In this document: in pieces, positions 16,538 to 25,419 of the stretch | Position numbering within the stretch: the first letter of the stretch is position 1 | How the letters are laid out: the number at the start of each line of letters is the position of its first letter | Source: Pseudomonadales bacterium | GTDB lineage: Bacteria > Pseudomonadota > Gammaproteobacteria > Pseudomonadales > UBA5862 | NCBI GenBank assembly: GCA_024234215.1 | Contig: JACKOQ010000004.1 | Span: 179,910 to 243,909 of the forward strand | Length of the DNA: 64,000 nucleotides | Direction: 5' to 3' | The notes under the pieces: model-generated | What the model was told of the DNA's origin: nothing | Seen by the model: only the letters and a program-made list of their open reading frames with translations | The model's database searches: none | Translations under genes and position numbers: made by a program

Positions 16538-17824
16538 ATGTTGGACCCCAAGAGATTTCGCACTGAACTGGATGAACTGGCGGCCCGTCTCGCCAGCCGC
16601 AACTTCACGCTGGATGTCGAGCAGATCCGTCGGCTTGAGGCGCGCCGCAAGGCGTTGCAGGTCGATACCGAGGCGCTGCAGAACGACCGCAACCGCCAGG
16701 CCAAGGAGATCGGTCAGGCCAAACGTGACGGGCGCGATGTCGCGGCGCTGCTGGCCGCCGGCGAAGATCTCGGCGAGCGGCTGACCGCGCTGCAGCAGGA
16801 GTTGAGTGCGGTGCAGGAGGCGCTCGAACAGATTCTGCTCGGTGTGCCCAACCTGCCCCATGCCTCGGTACCGATCGGCCGTGGCGAGGCGGACAACCAG
16901 GAGCAGTCGCGCTGGGGCGAACCGCGCCGCTTCGACTTCACGCCGCTCGACCATGTCGCGCTGGGCGCCGGGGCGGGAATGGATTTCGAGGCCGGCGCCA
17001 AGCTGACCGGCGCCCGCTTCGTGGTGCTCGAAGGGGGGCTGGCGCGGCTGCATCGGGCACTGATCCAGTTCATGCTCGATCTGCACACCGGCGAACATGG
17101 CTACCGCGAGCTCTACGTGCCTTACATCGTCAATGCCGATTCGCTGCGTGGCACCGGTCAGTTGCCGAAGTTCGAGGCCGATCTGTTCAAGCTGGTCGGC
17201 GAGGAGAACTACTATCTGATTCCCACCGCCGAGGTGCCGGTCACCAATCTCGCCCGCGACCGCATCGTCGAGGCCGAGCAGCTGCCGTTGAAATGGGTCT
17301 GCCACACCCCCTGTTTTCGCAGCGAGGCGGGCAGCCATGGCCGCGACACCCGCGGGATGATCCGCCAGCACCAGTTCGAGAAGGTCGAGCTGGTGCAACT
17401 GGTGGCGGCCGAGGCCTCCCATGACGCACTCGAAGTTCTGACCGGCCACGCCGAAGCCGTGCTGCAACGGCTCGAACTGCCTTACCGCAAGATGGTGCTC
17501 TGCACCGGCGACATCGGTTTTTCGGCTGCCAAGACCTATGACCTCGAAGTTTGGCTGCCAAGCCAGAACTGCTATCGGGAGATCTCCTCCTGCAGCAACT
17601 TCGAGGATTTCCAGACCCGGCGGATGCAGGCGCGACAGCGCCATCCGGTCAGCCGCAAGCCCGAGCTGCTGCACAGCCTCAATGGCTCGGGGCTGGCAGT
17701 GGGCCGCACATTGCTGGCGCTGATGGAGAACTTCCAGCAGGCCGACGGCAGCATCGTGCTGCCCGATGCACTGCGTCCCTACCTGGGTGGCATGGCGCGG
17801 CTCGACCTCGAGCGTGCGGGCTGA
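16538..17824 (+). CDS. serS: Seryl-tRNA synthetase
   Basis: Class II aminoacyl-tRNA synthetase charging tRNA-Ser (and tRNA-Sec) with serine, 428 residues, the normal bacterial length. An N-terminal antiparallel coiled coil (about residues 30-100) binds the long variable arm of tRNA-Ser. The catalytic core shows motif 2 (PCFRSEAGSHGRDTRG) and motif 3 (GSGLAVGRTLLALMEN). MLDPKRFR is the canonical N-terminus. It ends 7 bases before cysG, so the two are probably co-transcribed. Confidence 0.97.
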   Translation: MLDPKRFRTELDELAARLASRNFTLDVEQIRRLEARRKALQVDTEALQNDRNRQAKEIGQAKRDGRDVAALLAAGEDLGERLTALQQELSAVQEALEQILLGVPNLPHASVPIGRGEADNQEQSRWGEPRRFDFTPLDHVALGAGAGMDFEAGAKLTGARFVVLEGGLARLHRALIQFMLDLHTGEHGYRELYVPYIVNADSLRGTGQLPKFEADLFKLVGEENYYLIPTAEVPVTNLARDRIVEAEQLPLKWVCHTPCFRSEAGSHGRDTRGMIRQHQFEKVELVQLVAAEASHDALEVLTGHAEAVLQRLELPYRKMVLCTGDIGFSAAKTYDLEVWLPSQNCYREISSCSNFEDFQTRRMQARQRHPVSRKPELLHSLNGSGLAVGRTLLALMENFQQADGSIVLPDALRPYLGGMARLDLERAG

Positions 17825-17831
17825 CGCAGCC

Positions 17832-19238
17832 ATGGACTATCTGCCGATCTGCATCGACTTGCGTGGCCGCCACTGCCTGCTGGTCGGTGGCGGCGAGGTG
17901 GCGCGGCGCAAGGTCGAGACCCTGCTGCGCGCTGGCGCGACGCTGCGGCTGGTGGCGCCAGCGATCGACCCCGGCCTGGATGAACTGGTGCGGCAGCAGG
18001 GCGGCGAACTGCGGTTGCGGGCGTTCGAGCCACGGGATGTCGATGACGTCTGGCTGGCGGTGGCCGCCACCGACGATGAAGCGGTCAACCGTCAGGTCCG
18101 CGACGTGGCACGGCAGCGGGGGGTGCTGGTCAATGTGGTCGATCAGCCGGCGCTGTGTGACTTCATCTTTCCATCGATCATCGACCGCGACCCAATGGTC
18201 ATCGCGGTGTCGAGCGGTGGCCGGGCGCCGCTGCTGGCCCGGCTGCTGCGGGCCCGGCTCGAAACCACCATTCCGGCCGGCTACGGGCGGCTGGCGGCCT
18301 GGATGGGCCGGTTCCGCCCGCAGGTGAAGGCGCAGATTGCCGGCGGGGCTGCCCGCCGCCGCTTCTGGGAACGGGTGCTGGAGGGCCAGATCGGTGAGAC
18401 CTTTCTGGCCGGACGCGAGGCCGAAGCCGAGCGGCTGCTGACGGCGTCGCTGACGGCCGGCACGGTCGATGAGGTGGGTGAGGTCTATCTGGTCGGCGCC
18501 GGACCCGGTGATCCCGATCTGCTCACCTTCCGCGCCCTGCGGCTGATGCAGAAGGCCGATGTGGTGCTCTATGACCGCCTGGTCGCCGCGCCGATCGTCG
18601 ATCTGGTGCGCAAGGAGGCCGAGCGCATCCATGTCGGCAAGGAGCGCGACCGCCACACCCTGCCACAGTCACGCATCAACCAGTTGCTGATCGACCTGGC
18701 CCGTTCCGGCAAGCGGGTGCTGCGGCTGAAGGGGGGCGACCCCTTCATCTTCGGCCGCGGCGGCGAGGAGATCGAACATCTGGCCGAAGCCGGCATCTCC
18801 TTTCAGGTGGTGCCGGGCATCACCGCCGCCTCCGGCTGCGCCAGCTATGCCGGCATTCCGCTGACCCACCGCGACTTTGCCCAGTCGGTGCGCTTCGTGA
18901 CCGGGCATCTGAAGGATGGCTCTCCCGACCTCAACTGGCCGGAGCTGGCCCATGCCGACCAGACGCTGGTCTTCTACATGGGGCTGCTGGGGCTGCCCCA
19001 CATCTGCCGGCAGCTGGTGGCGCATGGCCTCGACGATCAGACGCCGATCGCGCTGATCCAGCAGGGCACCACGCCGAACCAGCAGGTGTGGGTGGCAACG
19101 CTGGCCACCCTGCCGCAACTGCTCGAACGGATCAGACCGCAGCCACCGACACTCGCCATCGTCGGCGGGGTGGTGAGCCTGCATCGGCGGCTGGCCTGGT
19201 TCCAGGGTGGCGCGCCGGCTGCGGAGCAGGATCAGTGA
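17832..19238 (+). CDS. cysG: Siroheme synthase CysG
   Basis: Trifunctional enzyme of 468 residues that turns uroporphyrinogen III into siroheme, the cofactor of sulphite and nitrite reductases. The N-terminal half (CysG-B, about 1-210) has a Rossmann NAD site (LLVGGGEVARRKVETLL) and performs precorrin-2 dehydrogenation and iron chelation; FPSIIDRDPMVIAVSSGGRAP is the conserved active-site region. The C-terminal half (CysG-A) is the SAM-dependent uroporphyrinogen-III C-methyltransferase, with VYLVGAGPGDPDLLT, RLKGGDPFIFGRGGEE and VVPGITAASGCASYAGIPLT. The start at MDYLPICIDLRGR matches the family; the longer frame upstream overlaps serS and is rejected. Confidence 0.97.
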   Translation: MDYLPICIDLRGRHCLLVGGGEVARRKVETLLRAGATLRLVAPAIDPGLDELVRQQGGELRLRAFEPRDVDDVWLAVAATDDEAVNRQVRDVARQRGVLVNVVDQPALCDFIFPSIIDRDPMVIAVSSGGRAPLLARLLRARLETTIPAGYGRLAAWMGRFRPQVKAQIAGGAARRRFWERVLEGQIGETFLAGREAEAERLLTASLTAGTVDEVGEVYLVGAGPGDPDLLTFRALRLMQKADVVLYDRLVAAPIVDLVRKEAERIHVGKERDRHTLPQSRINQLLIDLARSGKRVLRLKGGDPFIFGRGGEEIEHLAEAGISFQVVPGITAASGCASYAGIPLTHRDFAQSVRFVTGHLKDGSPDLNWPELAHADQTLVFYMGLLGLPHICRQLVAHGLDDQTPIALIQQGTTPNQQVWVATLATLPQLLERIRPQPPTLAIVGGVVSLHRRLAWFQGGAPAAEQDQ

Positions 19239-19323
19239 GCGGTTGCTGGTGTTACACTGACGCGCCGCTGGCGACGCCCGGCGGATGGCGGAAGTTGATC
19301 CTGGTTCGTGAAGAGGAGTTGCA

Positions 19324-20211
19324 ATGATCAGAGGCAGTATCGTTGCCCTGGTGACCCCGATGGCCGACGACGGCCGCGTGTCGTGGAGTGAGCTGGCGGC
19401 GCTGGTCGATTTCCATCTGGCGGCCGGCACCCATGCCATTGTCTCGATGGGCACCACCGGCGAGTCGGCGACGCTCGACTTCGATGAACACATCGAGGTG
19501 GTGCGGCGCACCGTCGAGCGGGTGCAGGGCCGCATCCCGGTGATTGCCGGCACCGGCGCCAACAGCACCCGCGAGGCGATCGAACTGACTGCCGCCGCCA
19601 AACAGGCCGGTGCCGATGCCTGCCTGCTGGTCACGCCCTACTACAACAAGCCGACCCAGCAGGGGCTCTATCTGCACCACCGGGCCATTGCCGAGCAGGT
19701 GGAGATTCCGCAGATTCTCTACAACGTTCCCGGCCGCACCGCCTGCGATCTGCTGCCCGAGACCGTGGCCCGGCTGGCGCAACTGCCCAACATCATCGGC
19801 ATCAAGGAGGCCACCGGCAGCATCGAGCGGGCCAGGGAGATCCTGGCCTGCTGTCCGGCGCCCTTCATGCTCTATTGCGGCGATGACGCCATTGCCATCG
19901 AGCTGATTCTGCTGGGCGCCCAGGGCAACATCTCGGTCACCGCCAACGTGGCGCCGCGGCAGATGGCCGAGGCCTGCGCGGCGGCCCTGGCCGGCGATGC
20001 AGCGCGCGCGCGGCAGATCGACCGGGCACTGGCCCCGCTGCACCGTGATCTCTTCATCGAATCGAACCCGATTCCGGTCAAGTGGGCACTGCACGAGATG
20101 GGGCTGATTTCCGCCGGCATCCGGCTGCCGCTGACACCGCTCTCACCGCAGCATCGGCCCCAGCTGCGCCAGGCGTTGCAGCAGGCCGAACTGCTCGATC
20201 GGACTGACTGA
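19324..20211 (+). CDS. dapA: 4-hydroxy-tetrahydrodipicolinate synthase
   Basis: First committed enzyme of lysine and meso-diaminopimelate synthesis, condensing pyruvate with aspartate semialdehyde. It has 295 residues in a TIM barrel. The Schiff-base lysine is Lys161 in IIGIKEATG; the catalytic triad residues Thr44, Thr45 (GTTGES) and Tyr133 (ILYNVPGRT) and Arg138 are all in place, as is YYNKPTQQGLY. AAGAGGAG is well placed before the ATG. dapA followed by bamC and then purC is a conserved gammaproteobacterial arrangement. Confidence 0.98.
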   Translation: MIRGSIVALVTPMADDGRVSWSELAALVDFHLAAGTHAIVSMGTTGESATLDFDEHIEVVRRTVERVQGRIPVIAGTGANSTREAIELTAAAKQAGADACLLVTPYYNKPTQQGLYLHHRAIAEQVEIPQILYNVPGRTACDLLPETVARLAQLPNIIGIKEATGSIERAREILACCPAPFMLYCGDDAIAIELILLGAQGNISVTANVAPRQMAEACAAALAGDAARARQIDRALAPLHRDLFIESNPIPVKWALHEMGLISAGIRLPLTPLSPQHRPQLRQALQQAELLDRTD

Positions 20212-20271
20212 GTGCCATCGGCACGGCATGAAGGGTTTTCGTGATACGCATTGAACTGGATCGATAAAAAC

Positions 20272-21327
20272 ATGAACACTGTTGCCAAAGGCTGGGTCGG
20301 CCTGCTGCTGCTCGGTGCGCTGACCGGATGTGGAACCGGTCTGGTGCGTGACCGCTACTACGACTACCTCGATGCCGAACAGGGCGACACGCTGAAGCTG
20401 CCGCCACGGCTCGCCGACGCCAAGGCGCCCGAGCCGCTGATGCCGATTCCCGAGCTGGCCTCGGCGCCATCGAATCCGGAGCGCGCACCAGTGCCGCGTC
20501 CACGGCCGGTGGCGATGCAGGTCAGCAGTGCCGAACGGGTCACTCTTCAGCAGGCCGGTGCGCGCAACTGGTTGCTGGTGCTCGATCCACCAGCCAAGGT
20601 GTGGCCGCAGATGGTGCGCTTCTTCGATGAGTCGGCGCTGCCGCTGAAGGGCTCCGATCCAGCCAGCGGCGTGCTGGAGTCCGGTTGGCTGCCGAGCGGT
20701 GGCGGCAGCGAGCGCTTCAGGGTGCAGGTCGAAGAGGGGGTGCGGCCGCAGAGCAGCGAGATCAAACTGCTGCAACAGTCGGCGACCGCTGCCGCGCCTG
20801 CGGTGGAGCTGCCCTGGCCGGCACAGTCGAGCGACACCAGCCGCGAAGCCGCGCTGCTGGAGCGGCTGCAAAACCATCTGCGTCGCAGTGCCGATGCCGA
20901 TGCGGGCTCATTCTCGCTGCTGGCGCAGAACCTCAGCAGCAAAAAACGCAGTGAATTGATCGATCCCGGCAAGGGTGAAGCGCCCTACCTGCTGCTTGAC
21001 GTGGGCTACGAACGGGCCTGGTCGGCGGTCGAACTGGCGCTCAAGGAGCTGCCCCGGATGCAGGTCGAGGAGCGCAACCACGCCCAGGGCGTGATCCATC
21101 TGCACTTTGCCGCTGGCGAAGAGGAGAAACCCAACTGGTTCGACACGCTGATCGCTGACCTCAGTGGCGAAAAGCGTGCCGTGGCGGATGAGGGTGCCAT
21201 CGACCAGTTGCGGCTGATCAAGGTGGGCGGCAAGACCGAGATTCGACTGACCAACGCGCAGGGGACACCGCTGCCGAAGGAGCGCGCCCTGCCACTGCTG
21301 CGGCAGATTCAGGAGCATCTGTTCTGA
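20272..21327 (+). CDS. bamC: Outer-membrane assembly lipoprotein BamC
   Basis: Lipoprotein subunit of the BAM complex that inserts beta-barrel proteins into the outer membrane, 351 residues. The signal peptide GWVGLLLLGALTGCG has a lipobox with Cys20 as the lipidation site. A flexible Pro/Ala-rich segment follows (about residues 40-90), as in BamC, which threads over BamD. Two helix-grip domains come next, including RNWLLVLDPPAKVWPQMVRF in the first and YERAWSAVELALKELP in the second. The ATG was chosen over an upstream TTG because it gives a normal-length signal peptide. Position directly after dapA supports the call. Confidence 0.9.
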   Translation: MNTVAKGWVGLLLLGALTGCGTGLVRDRYYDYLDAEQGDTLKLPPRLADAKAPEPLMPIPELASAPSNPERAPVPRPRPVAMQVSSAERVTLQQAGARNWLLVLDPPAKVWPQMVRFFDESALPLKGSDPASGVLESGWLPSGGGSERFRVQVEEGVRPQSSEIKLLQQSATAAAPAVELPWPAQSSDTSREAALLERLQNHLRRSADADAGSFSLLAQNLSSKKRSELIDPGKGEAPYLLLDVGYERAWSAVELALKELPRMQVEERNHAQGVIHLHFAAGEEEKPNWFDTLIADLSGEKRAVADEGAIDQLRLIKVGGKTEIRLTNAQGTPLPKERALPLLRQIQEHLF

Positions 21328-21365
21328 TCGCTGCGCCTGCGCTCTGCCACTGCTGAGCCGCGCGG

Positions 21366-22136
21366 ATGCGTTTCGCCTCGCTTGGCAGCGGCAGCCGTGG
21401 CAATGCCACCCTGGTGGCGGCCGGCGACACCTGCCTGATGGTCGATTGCGGCTTCTCGCTGCGTGAGACCGAACGGCGGCTGGCCCGGCTGGGGCTGGCG
21501 CCGTCGCAGATCAGCGCCATCCTGGTCACCCACGAGCATGGCGACCACCTGCGTGGCGTCGAGCGGCTGGCGGCGACCCATGGCATCGCGGTCCATGCCA
21601 CCCCGGGCACCCTGCGGGCCGCCGCCTTTTCGTCGGATGTGACCCAGCATCCGCTCGATGCCAGTCGGCCCTTCGCCATCGGCGGCGTCGAGATCGCTCC
21701 ACTTTCTGTGCCGCACGATGCCGCCGAGCCGTGCCAGTACACCTTCAGCGACGGAGCGCTGAAGTTTGGCCTGCTGACCGATGTCGGCTCCTGCACCGCA
21801 GCGATGGTCGAGCACTTCAGCGGCTGCCATGCCCTGATGCTGGAGTGCAACCACGATCTGCAACTGCTGAGCGAGGGCAGCTATCCACCCTCGCTCAAAC
21901 GGCGGGTGATGGGGTTGCATGGCCATCTCAGCAATGGTCAGGCCGCCGGTTTTCTGGCTGCAATCGACCACCGCTGGCTGCAACATCTGGTGGCGGCCCA
22001 CCTGAGCGAGGCCAACAACCGGCCGGAGCTGGCGCGCAGCGCGCTGGCGAGGGTGATGCATTGCGACGAGGAGCTGGTCGAAATCGCCGACCAGCAGGCG
22101 GGATTGAGGTGGCGGCAACTGTTTCAGCGGCTATAA
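21366..22136 (+). CDS. MBL-fold metallohydrolase (YycJ/WalJ-like)
   Basis: Metallo-beta-lactamase-fold protein of 256 residues. The metal-binding signature THEHGDH lies at residues 55-61, with further ligands in VGSC/ECNHD and VAAHLSEANN. The N-terminus FASLGSGSRGNATLV is typical of the YycJ/VicX subgroup, some of whose members are linked to nuclease activity and DNA repair. The substrate is not predictable from sequence. Its place between bamC and purC is as in pseudomonads, and it is probably co-transcribed with both. Confidence 0.88.
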   Translation: MRFASLGSGSRGNATLVAAGDTCLMVDCGFSLRETERRLARLGLAPSQISAILVTHEHGDHLRGVERLAATHGIAVHATPGTLRAAAFSSDVTQHPLDASRPFAIGGVEIAPLSVPHDAAEPCQYTFSDGALKFGLLTDVGSCTAAMVEHFSGCHALMLECNHDLQLLSEGSYPPSLKRRVMGLHGHLSNGQAAGFLAAIDHRWLQHLVAAHLSEANNRPELARSALARVMHCDEELVEIADQQAGLRWRQLFQRL

Positions 22137-22173
22137 TGCCGCCCTTCGATCACCCAACCGCCCGAGGGGCGTG

Positions 22174-22887
22174 ATGCAGCGCGGCAAAGAACTTTACTCC
22201 GGCAAGGCCAAATCGGTCTTTGAGACCGACGACGCACAGCGGCTGATCATGCTATTCCGCGACGACACCAGCGCGTTCGACGGCAAGAAGATCGAACAAC
22301 TGGCCGGCAAGGGCAAGGTCAACAACCTGTTCAACGCCTTCATCATGCAGAAGCTGGCCGCCGCCGGCATTCCGACCCACTTCGACCGGCTGCTCAGCGA
22401 CACCGAATCGCTGGTCAGACGGCTGAAGATGATTCCGGTGGAGTGCGTCGTGCGCAACATCGCCGCCGGCAGCCTCTGCCGTCGTCTTGGCGTGACCGAG
22501 GGCATCGACCTCGACCCGCCGACCTTCGAATTCTTTCTGAAGAACGACGCGCTGGGCGACCCGATGGTCAATGAATACCACATCCGCGCATTCGGCTGGG
22601 CCACGCCCGAACAGGTCGAGCGGATGAAGGCGCTGTCGTTCGCGGTGAACGACATCCTGAAGCCGCTGTTCCTCGCCGGCGACATGCTGCTGGTCGACTT
22701 CAAGCTGGAGTTCGGCCTGTTTGGCGAGCAGATGCTGCTGGGCGATGAGTTCACCGCCGACGGCTGCCGGCTGTGGGACCGGCAGACGCGGCGCAAGCTC
22801 GACAAGGACCGCTTCCGCCAGAACCTGGGTGGCGTGGTCGAGTCCTACCACGAGGTGGCACAGCGTCTCGGAGTCAGCATCGATTGA
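22174..22887 (+). CDS. purC: Phosphoribosylaminoimidazole-succinocarboxamide (SAICAR) synthase
   Basis: Purine-biosynthesis ligase joining CAIR and aspartate with ATP, 237 residues, the usual short bacterial form. Motifs include ELYSGKAKSVFETD (nucleotide-binding glycine loop), FRDDTSAFDGKK, PVECVVRNIAAGSLCRRLG and LVDFKLEFGL. I start at the ATG at 22174, four bases after GAGGGG. The GTG three bases earlier is too close to that ribosome site. It is followed 39 bases later by tRNA-Ser, so read-through into the tRNA is plausible. Confidence 0.97.
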   Translation: MQRGKELYSGKAKSVFETDDAQRLIMLFRDDTSAFDGKKIEQLAGKGKVNNLFNAFIMQKLAAAGIPTHFDRLLSDTESLVRRLKMIPVECVVRNIAAGSLCRRLGVTEGIDLDPPTFEFFLKNDALGDPMVNEYHIRAFGWATPEQVERMKALSFAVNDILKPLFLAGDMLLVDFKLEFGLFGEQMLLGDEFTADGCRLWDRQTRRKLDKDRFRQNLGGVVESYHEVAQRLGVSID

Positions 22888-22926
22888 AGCTGCGGCGTCT
22901 CCCCGGCGCCGTGAGCGAACGTTTTC

Positions 22927-23016
<90 letters not shown>

Positions 23017-23031
23017 ATTCAAGTCCTTCTA

Positions 23032-23911
23032 TTGATCCAGCATGATTAAGATTGATTCATGGCCTCTGCCCCCAAGGGGTTGAATGGACAAAAGAAGATG
23101 CAAGATTTCAGACGTTGGAGCGATTGCACGAGCGACGCAAACAAGTTGTTCGGCTGCATTGCAAAGGGATAGGCGTGATGCGGATTGTCGAGTTGGTGGG
23201 ACTGTCCTGCCCGAGGATGCGCGGCGTGGACAACTGCCTGGCCCGCTGGGGCTTCAACGCCGCAAAGCCGAAGGCCTACGAGCAACGTCCGGAAGCGTGC
23301 AGGCCTGGCTGGATGAGCAATGCCCCGAGATTGAGCAGCGCGCCAAGGCCGAAGGGGCGGAGATTCACTGGGGCGATGAAACCGCCCTGGTCAACACCGA
23401 TGTACGCGGACGCAGTGACGTACCGGCAGGGAAGACGCCCGTGGCCTGTGCAGTGGGTAGCACGCGCCAGAAGCTGTCGATGATTGCCACCGTCACCAAC
23501 CAAGGCAAGACGCGTTGGATGATCATTGATCAGGCGTTCAACTCGGACAAGCTGATTGAGTTCCTGGAAGCCTTGACCAAGGAGACTGGGCAGGAAGGTA
23601 TTCCGGATTCTGGACAACCTGCGGGTCCAGCAAGCCGGTCAAGGCCTGGGCTGCTGAGTGGAAAGACAAGATCGAACTGTTCTGCCTGTCCAGCTACAGC
23701 CCCGAACTGAATCCGGAGGAGTGGCTCAACGCTGACCTCAAACAGGCCATCGGATCAAAGGTGCCGGCGCGCACCAAGGCCAAGCTGAAAACCGCCGCAA
23801 CCGAGCACATGACCCAACTTGAGCAAAACCCGGATCGAGTCATGTCCTACTTCCAAGACCCGCCCGTCAAATATGCGGCTTGAAACTTCAAACTTCATCT
23901 GGCTGGATCAA
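23032..23911 (+). mobile_element. Degenerate IS630-family insertion sequence with TA target duplication
   Basis: An 880-bp element bounded by perfect 10-bp terminal inverted repeats, TTGATCCAGC on the left (23032-23041) and GCTGGATCAA on the right (23902-23911), with partial similarity further in. A TA dinucleotide flanks each end (23030-23031 and 23912-23913), the target duplication expected of IS630/Tc1-mariner elements. The enclosed transposase is broken, so the element cannot move by itself. It is shorter than a usual IS630 member of about 1.1-1.2 kb, consistent with an internal deletion. The right end stops 12 bases before the jetA start codon, counting the TA. Confidence 0.88.
23052..23883 (+). 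pseudogene. IS630-family transposase, broken by frameshifts and an internal deletion
   Basis: Pieces of one DDE transposase appear in successive frames. The N-terminal helix-turn-helix piece (EDARFQTLERLHERRKQVVRL) jumps from IVELVGLSCP to LARWGFNAAKPKAYEQRPEA, which suggests loss of roughly 75 residues from the linker region. A 1-base deletion near 23297 shifts the frame before QAWLDEQCPEIEQR. The catalytic block IHWGDETALVNTD then reads normally. Another shift near 23590 comes before VFRILDNLRV, and an apparent 5-base loss near 23629 precedes SKPVKAW. The C-terminal SSYSPELNPEEWLNADLK, with the last acidic catalytic residue, reads to a stop at 23881-23883. Positions of the lesions are estimated by comparison with my memory of the family. 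Confidence 0.85.
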
Positions 23912-23923
23912 TAACGCCCAGCC

Positions 23924-25396
23924 ATGGACCACACCACCCTCAGTTCGCTGCGCGACCGCCATCCCGCCTGGCGGCTGCTGGCGTCACCGCACGCGCCGCT
24001 GGTGGCGAGCTTTCTGCGCCGGGTGTTCGTGGCGCCGAACGTGCGGGTGATGCCCGAGGCCGATCTTGCCGAGGCGCTGGAGGATGAACTGTTCGCCTTG
24101 CGCGAGCAGCTCGGAGCGGATGCTTACCCGAAAGGTGCTTCGGAGTACCTCAACGACTGGTGCGCGCCGGACAAGGGCTGGCTGCGCAAGTTCTACCAGC
24201 CGGGCACCGACGAGGCGCAGTTCGACCTGACGCCCGCCACCGAGAAGGCCATCGCTTGGCTGGGGTCGCTGACCGAGCGGCCATTCGTCGGCACCGAGTC
24301 GCGTCTGCTGACGCTGTTCGCGCTGCTGGAGCAGATCGGCGCCGGCACCGAGGCCGACCCCATCAAGCGGGTCGAGGAGTTGCGGCAAAGACGCGACGCG
24401 CTCGACGCCGAGATCGCCCGCGTGCTGGCCGGCGACGCACCGCTGCTGGATGACACGGCGGTCCGCGAGCGCTTCCTGCAGTTCCAGCAACTGGCGCGCG
24501 AGCTGCTGGCCGATTTCCGCGAGGTGGAGCACAACTTTCGCCAGCTCGACCGCCGCGTGCGCGAGAAGATCGCGCTGTGGGCCGGCAGCAAGGGCGCGCT
24601 GCTCGATGAGATCATGGGCGAGCGCGACGCCATCGGCGACTCCGACCAGGGCCGCAGCTTCCGCGCGTTCTGGGACTTTCTGATGTCCAGTCGGCGGCAG
24701 GAGGCGCTGTCCGGGCGGCTCGACCAGGTGCTGGCGCTGCCGGCGGTGGCGGCGCTGAATCCCGAGCCGCGCACCCGCCGCGTGCACCACGACTGGCTGG
24801 AGGCCGGCGAACACACGCAGCGCACCGTGGCGCAGCTGTCGCAGCAGTTGCGCCGCTTCCTGGACGACCGGGCCTTCGTGGAGAACCGCCGCATCCTGGA
24901 GCTGCTGCGCGGCATCGAGAGCAAAGCACTCGCGCTGCGCGGGGCGGCGCCCGGCGGTGCGGTGATGCAGATCGACGCCATGGGTGCGGACATCGCGCTG
25001 CCGCTGGAGCGGCCGCTGTACACGCCCACGGTGAGGCCGCGCCTGGCAGAGATGACACTCGAGGCCGGCGCGGACGACATCGACACCGCGCGGCTGTTCG
25101 AGCAGATCGTGGTGGACAAGGCGCGCCTGCGCTCGGCAGTGCAGCATGCACTGCGCCACCAGCCGCAGATCACGCTGCATGAGCTGCTGGATGCCGAGCC
25201 CTTGCAGCAGGGCCTGGCAGAGCTGGTGGCCTGGCTGGAGCTGGCGCACGCCGGGGCTGGCGGCGACGTGCTGGACGGCCTGCGTGCCCTGGTCGATGAA
25301 GCCGTGGAAGAGCCGATCCGCTGGCAAGCCAGCAATGCAGCGGGCGAGACCGTGACGCGCGAGGCGCGTCTGCCGCGCGTGATCTTCACGCGCTGA
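23924..25396 (+). CDS. jetA: Wadjet type I subunit JetA (DUF3375, MukF/kleisin-like)
   Basis: First gene of a complete type I Wadjet system, which recognises and linearises circular plasmids. JetA is the kleisin subunit linking the JetC heads, comparable to MukF. The protein has 490 residues and the DUF3375 N-terminus (LSSLRDRHPAWRLLASPHAPLVASFLRRVF in two halves: a hydrophobic helix-rich winged-helix region). The middle region is rich in charged helices (RVEELRQRRDALDAEIARVL, FREVEHNFRQLDRRVREK), likely coiled coil. The start ATG has no convincing Shine-Dalgarno. It lies only 10 bases beyond the TA duplication of the IS630 remnant, so its native leader has been interrupted. Confidence 0.92.
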   Translation: MDHTTLSSLRDRHPAWRLLASPHAPLVASFLRRVFVAPNVRVMPEADLAEALEDELFALREQLGADAYPKGASEYLNDWCAPDKGWLRKFYQPGTDEAQFDLTPATEKAIAWLGSLTERPFVGTESRLLTLFALLEQIGAGTEADPIKRVEELRQRRDALDAEIARVLAGDAPLLDDTAVRERFLQFQQLARELLADFREVEHNFRQLDRRVREKIALWAGSKGALLDEIMGERDAIGDSDQGRSFRAFWDFLMSSRRQEALSGRLDQVLALPAVAALNPEPRTRRVHHDWLEAGEHTQRTVAQLSQQLRRFLDDRAFVENRRILELLRGIESKALALRGAAPGGAVMQIDAMGADIALPLERPLYTPTVRPRLAEMTLEAGADDIDTARLFEQIVVDKARLRSAVQHALRHQPQITLHELLDAEPLQQGLAELVAWLELAHAGAGGDVLDGLRALVDEAVEEPIRWQASNAAGETVTREARLPRVIFTR

Positions 25397-25419
25397 CACA
25401 CCATGGGTGACGCAAGCCG

